Origin: Candidatus Cloacimonadota bacterium
GTDB taxonomy: Bacteria; Cloacimonadota; Cloacimonadia; JGIOTU-2
Assembly (NCBI GenBank): GCA_021160355.1
Contig: JAGHCS010000221.1
Coordinates: 1 to 10,699, forward strand
Direction of reading: 5' to 3'
DNA: 10,699 nucleotides
Shown here: positions 7,290-10,699 of the stretch, piece by piece
How the letters are laid out: every line of letters begins with the position of its first letter
How positions within the stretch are numbered: the first letter of the stretch is position 1
The notes under the pieces: model-generated
Database searches by the model: none
What the model was told of the DNA's origin: nothing
The model's input: only the letters and a program-made list of their open reading frames with translations
Position numbers and translations under genes: made by a program

Positions 7290-9272
7290 TTATGGAGAGT
7301 AAATATTATTAGCATTTACATTTTCCGGGATTGAAGAATCATACCAATCAGTATGTACGGTTCCCCCACTTTCTGCCCAGTCTGCGAAGAAGAGGTATGC
7401 CCAGGTAATCTGACTTAATTCGATTGGATAATCCCACACGTCAGCTATATTAACCGCCCAGGGAAGATTGTTTGATGTTTTGAAATAACGATCAGTTGCA
7501 GGATTGGAATCATCATCATCAGTTCCCCAGTACGGAGTACCAGTCATTTTTGAGGTCGGAGCATAGTCAGCAAGATGGATCTCTTTTAATCTATCATCAT
7601 CGGGATAGATAAAAGGATTGTATGGAGGTAGATCAGTGGATGGCCATGCCGAGAAATCCAGCGGGATGCTCAAAGTATAGGTAAACTCAAATTCTGCTGG
7701 AGTTACATAAGGTTCACCCTCTACGGTGTTGATCCAGGTTGAATTATCCGGAGGTTCGTTCATAATGTTGAAAGCATCCTGAAAGAGGATCACAACCGCA
7801 TTGGTCGTTCCGTTATCAACATATTGATGTGTATACCCATGATTATTAAATGCATAGTAATTAGGTGCAGTAAACGGGAACTGAATCCCAAAACCATTAT
7901 GAAATCCTGCACCTATTGCGCGAAGCTTAAACGATCCATGGATATCAACAAGCTCGTTACTGGCATTCGTGATTTGGATATAGTTCCAATCAACCACAAT
8001 ATCATTGAAATCATAATCACCTTTTCTGGGCCACATGTCCTCGAATGCAAGAGTGTAGAATGTATTCTCTGCAGGATAAAAGTTGTCGTATGCTCTTTCA
8101 TCATCCATAGGATAATCATCATTAAGATCTGTGACACCATCTTCATCGCTGTCCCAGCCATTTACAAAAAGTGCCCAAGAGCAGCCATGAATTGTCGCAT
8201 CGTAATCATTGGAAGTTTCATCATATAAAGTAGCGCCCGTTCCTTCATCCATTCTCCAGTAAGCAGCAAGATTTGCAGATGAAGGGTCGATTAGCTTATT
8301 ATAATAAGTTCCAATCTGCGCTCCAGTCCTTGCGGTTGACCAGATACGAACTTCATCCATATAACCACCAAACGATGATGAAGAAGCAGAGAGGAACGTA
8401 TCATATCCTGATAGGTTAGGAGATGTTGAAGGTATTGTACCTGTAAAAGATAATGTAACAGGTGTTGCATTACCATTTATATAAAGCTTGAGTCTATCAG
8501 CATTCGTGCCGCCACTTCCTTCGAAGACAACTGCCCAGTGAAACCAGGTTCCAGATGGAATAGTAGCAGAATAGTTTGACCATCTTGCATATGAGTTAGA
8601 TCCGTTACCAAGCTCAATATTGATTCCTCCAGTACTGGTAGAAAGCTCGATATCATGATCTACATCTATCCACTTATACATGAGTAATTCGGGATCGGTA
8701 TTACTAGATTGGCTCGCCCATCCTTCAATAGTGAATGCTGAAACATTATTGAGTTCGGAAATATCCCCAAGGTTGACATAGTCATTTACTCCGTCAAAGG
8801 ATATACAATAATTTGTTAATTTTGTTTGAGGATTGTATCCTTTTGGATCGTTGAATGGGGATTCGAGTTTTGTATAATCATTATATTCAAAGGTAAGTTC
8901 ACCATTTTCAATTGGAAGCACGCGCTTGTCGACTGGACTTACGACTGTAAGCTCGTTACAATCTGCGGGAACGATCAGGGCAGTTTTGTAGGATCCGTCT
9001 TCTAATGTGCCACCTTTTGAGATAAGGCGTCCATTCTGATCGGGATCGTTATCATAAATCTTGAATACAACTCCCTGTACAGGGTTGCTCGATGCATCTG
9101 TTACAATAAGATTAACAGTAACAGCGCTTGATGTTTGATAGGTAAAATCTTCAGGAACTTGAATATCGTTTATATTTATCGGTTCATCATTCGTTTCATT
9201 TTGAGTAATTTGTTCGCATGCTGCGAAAAACATAAAAATTGAAAGTGTTACCAGAATCACTAATTTTTTCAT
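7290..9272 (-). CDS. LruC-domain surface lipoprotein with LamG-like module
   Basis: A 660-residue predicted lipoprotein. The signal peptide MKKLVILVTLSIFMFFAAC ends in a lipobox-like FAAC, with Cys19 as the lipidated residue. Residues about 45-130 look like an Ig-like/carboxypeptidase-regulatory-type beta domain (VTVNLIVTDASSNPVQGVVF). Residues about 155-345 form a concanavalin-A-like LamG_3 module: SFDGVNDYVNLG, FTIEGWAS, WFHWAVVF, LKLYINGN, GGYMDEVRIWSTART, LAAYWRMDEGTG. An Asp-rich calcium-loop segment DSDEDGVTDLNDDYP (about 374-388) precedes the LruC domain, whose hallmark FEDMWPRKGDYDFNDIVVDW is at about 410-429 and which continues to near the C-terminus. LruC is named from a Leptospira lipoprotein; its biochemical role is unclear. 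LamG modules often bind glycans or proteins, so a surface adhesin or binding role is inference. Transcription appears to be monocistronic, and the start is set by a strong ribosome binding site. Confidence 0.9.
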   Translation of the reverse strand: MKKLVILVTLSIFMFFAACEQITQNETNDEPININDIQVPEDFTYQTSSAVTVNLIVTDASSNPVQGVVFKIYDNDPDQNGRLISKGGTLEDGSYKTALIVPADCNELTVVSPVDKRVLPIENGELTFEYNDYTKLESPFNDPKGYNPQTKLTNYCISFDGVNDYVNLGDISELNNVSAFTIEGWASQSSNTDPELLMYKWIDVDHDIELSTSTGGINIELGNGSNSYARWSNYSATIPSGTWFHWAVVFEGSGGTNADRLKLYINGNATPVTLSFTGTIPSTSPNLSGYDTFLSASSSSFGGYMDEVRIWSTARTGAQIGTYYNKLIDPSSANLAAYWRMDEGTGATLYDETSNDYDATIHGCSWALFVNGWDSDEDGVTDLNDDYPMDDERAYDNFYPAENTFYTLAFEDMWPRKGDYDFNDIVVDWNYIQITNASNELVDIHGSFKLRAIGAGFHNGFGIQFPFTAPNYYAFNNHGYTHQYVDNGTTNAVVILFQDAFNIMNEPPDNSTWINTVEGEPYVTPAEFEFTYTLSIPLDFSAWPSTDLPPYNPFIYPDDDRLKEIHLADYAPTSKMTGTPYWGTDDDDSNPATDRYFKTSNNLPWAVNIADVWDYPIELSQITWAYLFFADWAESGGTVHTDWYDSSIPENVNANNIYSP

Positions 9273-9277
9273 GGCAA

Positions 9278-9285
9278 CCTCCTGA
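9278..9285 (-). promoter_or_regulatory. strong Shine-Dalgarno of the LruC lipoprotein gene
   Basis: TCAGGAGG on the minus strand lies 5 bases before the ATG at 9272. It is the best ribosome binding site in the window and contrasts with the weak or absent sites in the permease operon. Confidence 0.9.
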
Positions 9286-9425
9286 AATTATTACTTGAAA
9301 ATTAGTTTTGAAAAATAAATGTCAATTTTATAGGGAATTTAATTTTTTTTATAAAAATAGTAATATCAAACTAGAAAATTATTGACAAGCTTCGCTTCGC
9401 AAGTGGGTTTCATTTAGGAATTTAT
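9286..9425. promoter_or_regulatory. divergent promoter region between lipoprotein and PHP genes
   Basis: This AT-rich region lies between two divergent start codons. TTGACA occurs on the minus strand (9325 to 9320), facing the lipoprotein gene, and on the plus strand (9382-9387), facing the PHP gene. Neither has a convincing TATAAT at 16-18 bases: the minus one has only TAATTT at 15, and the plus one has GGGTTT at 17. A short tandem TTCGC (9391-9400) follows the plus-strand element. The -35 calls are visible; functional promoters are inferred. The plus-strand gene has AGGAA at 9416-9420, 5 bases before its ATG. Confidence 0.45.
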
Positions 9426-10493
9426 ATGATAAAAAAATCAGTTTTCGGCAAAGAGATATTTGAATACACGGGCGTCATTCATGTTCATACTGAGCATTCT
9501 TTTGACGGACACGGGAGTATCCAGGAGATAGTTGAAATCTCAGAAAAACTCGATGTTGATTTTGTGTGCATTACAGATCATCGTTCTTTGGATGTAAAAA
9601 AGGATCTCCCTGCTCTTGCACAATCGAATGTACAGGTCCTTATCGGCTATGAGATGAATGATGCGGAGAAAAATAACCATTATCTGATCTTTGACATTGA
9701 TAGGGTTTTTCCTCTTTCGATGCCTGCTGATGAGTACGTTCGGGAAACCAGAAAGAACGGTGGTACAGGTTTCATTGCACATCCTTATGAGAAAAGAAGA
9801 TCAAAAAGAACACTGCGTACTTATAATTGGACATCATGGAATGTTGAGGAATTTGACGGTATTGAGATATGGAACTATATCTCTGAGTGGACGGACAAAT
9901 TGCGTATTCCATTAAATGTGATACCAAAAATAATGTTCCCGAACAGTTCGATCATAAAGCCCAAGAAACAGGTTCTAAAAAAATGGGATGAGTTAAATAA
10001 TAAGGGTATGAAGATCGCTGGAATAGGGAGTGTGGACTCTCATGAGAACAGATATTCTGCAGGTATATTTACAATCAGCTTTCTTTCGCACAGAAAATTA
10101 TTCGGGACGATCAGGACAAATATTCAAACACGACAGCCGCTTTCAACAGAAAATGCTATTCATGAGATCCTTTCACACCTAAAAAAAGGAAATTCTTATA
10201 TTGTAAATTACACTCATGCAGACCCGTATATGTTCTATTGCGGTATCGAATCAAAAGCATCAGAAAAATTTGCTTTACCCGGCGAAGAAATATCTCTTAA
10301 GGAAAAAGATCTATGCTTATTTATCTATCTCCAGCAGGATTGTCATGTGAAGATCGTTCATAATGGAAACACTATACACACCGAATATCGAAACAAGATA
10401 TCCTATCCGATCAAAGAGAAGGGTTTTTATCGTATTGAGGTATTTATTGGTCTCAAGGGCTGGCTTTTTTCTAATCCTATATATGTGGTGTAA
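9426..10493 (+). CDS. PHP-domain metal-dependent phosphoesterase-like protein
   Basis: A 355-residue protein with no signal peptide, predicted cytoplasmic. The PHP (polymerase and histidinol phosphatase) barrel covers about residues 14-215, and its metal ligands can be followed in order: HVHTEHS (H19, H21), ITDH (D51, H52), IGYEMN (E76), NNHY (H85), AHPYE (H119) and SVDSHE (D204, H206). This set is that of an active trinuclear-type PHP enzyme, related to histidinol phosphatase and to nucleotide- or oligonucleotide-cleaving enzymes such as the RNase AM type; the substrate is not identifiable. Residues about 270-355 form a beta-rich tail (GEEISLKEKDLCLFIYLQ, VKIVHNGNTIH, GFYRIEVFIGLKGWLFSNPIYVV) resembling the C-terminal beta-sandwich often attached to such proteins. 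The start ATG follows AGGAA. It stands alone on the plus strand, divergent from the lipoprotein gene, and its 3' end leads into repeat-rich DNA. Confidence 0.87.
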   Translation: MIKKSVFGKEIFEYTGVIHVHTEHSFDGHGSIQEIVEISEKLDVDFVCITDHRSLDVKKDLPALAQSNVQVLIGYEMNDAEKNNHYLIFDIDRVFPLSMPADEYVRETRKNGGTGFIAHPYEKRRSKRTLRTYNWTSWNVEEFDGIEIWNYISEWTDKLRIPLNVIPKIMFPNSSIIKPKKQVLKKWDELNNKGMKIAGIGSVDSHENRYSAGIFTISFLSHRKLFGTIRTNIQTRQPLSTENAIHEILSHLKKGNSYIVNYTHADPYMFYCGIESKASEKFALPGEEISLKEKDLCLFIYLQQDCHVKIVHNGNTIHTEYRNKISYPIKEKGFYRIEVFIGLKGWLFSNPIYVV

Positions 10494-10507
10494 AACCTCA
10501 TCCCCTA

Positions 10508-10530
10508 CGTCTTCTTCTATTAAGGAGACG
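10508..10530. repeat. 9-bp-stem inverted repeat just after the PHP gene
   Basis: CGTCTTCTT pairs with AAGGAGACG across a 5-base loop, with one G-T wobble. It begins 14 bases after the PHP stop codon. Downstream is AGAAAATTTAAAT rather than a clean T-run, so it is at best a weak terminator. It resembles dispersed intergenic hairpins of the CCTCATCCCC...CTTCT...AAGGAG type that I recall from other genomes. Confidence 0.7.
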
Positions 10531-10547
10531 AGAAAATTTAAATCCGT

Positions 10548-10563
10548 CGGGGAGGGGTCCCCG
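10548..10563. repeat. GC-rich perfect inverted repeat
   Basis: CGGGGA and TCCCCG flank a GGGG loop, in otherwise AT-rich DNA. No T-tract follows on either strand. The local GC jump sets it apart from both the neighbouring gene and the spacer. Confidence 0.75.
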
Positions 10564-10595
10564 TCAACTCGGTAGAGTAAAATAATTATAATGAG

Positions 10596-10619
10596 GTGTC
10601 AGGGGCAATTACCTGACAC
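10596..10619. repeat. REP-like palindrome GTGTCAGG...CCTGACAC
   Basis: A perfect 8-base stem encloses an 8-base loop (GGCAATTA). The TGTCAGG/CCTGACA arms resemble palindromes mobilised by REP-associated tyrosine (IS200-like) transposases in other bacteria. That comparison is from memory, and no transposase is in the window. No T-tract follows it. Confidence 0.6.
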
Positions 10620-10668
10620 AACCGTAAGATAAAAAAAAAGAAAAGCTTAAGGTAAAAATAATTAAAGT

Positions 10669-10698
10669 CCTTCCTTGCTTAGGAAGAATTAAGGAAGG
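10669..10698. repeat. nested, mutually exclusive inverted repeats at the window end
   Basis: CCTTCCTT (10669-10676) can pair with AAGGAAGG (10691-10698) over 14 bases. Its internal CTTCCT (10670-10675) can instead pair with AGGAAG (10681-10686) over 5 bases. The two pairings compete for the same left arm. On the minus strand the outer hairpin is followed by a T-rich stretch, so it could be a weak terminator for a gene entering from the right. Confidence 0.6.
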
Positions 10699-10699
10699 T

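Noticed and set aside
7824..8228. Open frame of 134 codons on the plus strand, Cys/Ile-rich
   Set aside because: It is antisense to the LruC domain coding sequence. Its composition reflects the reverse complement of Asp/Asn/Tyr codons.
10567..10578. CTCGGTAGAG resembling a tRNA D-arm
   Set aside because: No acceptor stem, anticodon arm or T-loop (GTTCRA) can be aligned around it on the plus strand.
10591..10632. Tiny ATG-to-TAA frame of 13 codons across the GTGTCAGG palindrome
   Set aside because: It has no Shine-Dalgarno sequence and is made mostly of the inverted repeat; there is no support for translation.
10494..10699. CRISPR array
   Set aside because: The inverted repeats differ from one another, and there are no regularly spaced direct repeats.

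Overview
The window looks like chromosomal DNA from a Gram-negative (diderm) bacterium of moderate-to-low GC. Diderm character is inferred from a signal-peptide protein ending in a C-terminal phenylalanine beta-signal, a lipoprotein with a LruC domain, and TTGACA-type -35 elements. The LruC plus LamG lipoprotein, the large surface barrel and the tandem PspC protein would suit the FCB/Cloacimonadota-like part of the tree, but there is no rRNA or other firm taxonomic marker, so this is a weak guess.

Layout. Six genes lie on the minus strand and one on the plus strand. Reading leftward from about 9.3 kb on the minus strand: (i) a LruC/LamG surface lipoprotein (7290-9272) with its own strong ribosome binding site and a well-formed intrinsic terminator; (ii) a tight four-gene operon, made of an APC-superfamily amino acid permease fused to a PTS EIIA-type domain (5320-7197), a tandem PspC membrane protein (4929-5333), a 1110-residue predicted outer-membrane barrel (1591-4923) and a D-threonine aldolase/D-serine dehydratase-like fold-type III PLP enzyme (483-1580); (iii) after a 74-base AT-rich gap, the first 136 residues of a DNA methyltransferase with an N-terminal helix-turn-helix-like segment (1-408, cut by the window edge). 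A divergent plus-strand gene (9426-10493) encodes a PHP-family metallo-phosphoesterase-like protein. The last 200 bases have no gene but hold four separate inverted repeats.

How the genes may work together. The operon's junctions are a 14-base overlap, a 5-base gap and a gap of about 10 bases, so co-transcription is likely. A plausible reading is import of an amino acid (permease), sensing or gating through the EIIA-like domain, and catabolism of a D-amino acid or beta-hydroxy amino acid by the PLP enzyme, with two envelope proteins in the same transcript. The permease promoter appears to place its -10 element only 5 bases from the ATG, so the operon mRNA may be leaderless. Nothing here is an obvious defence island, prophage, CRISPR array or secondary-metabolite cluster. 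The methyltransferase is the only candidate for an acquired element: it is about 31% GC by hand count, against about 40% for a 360-base sample of the neighbouring gene.
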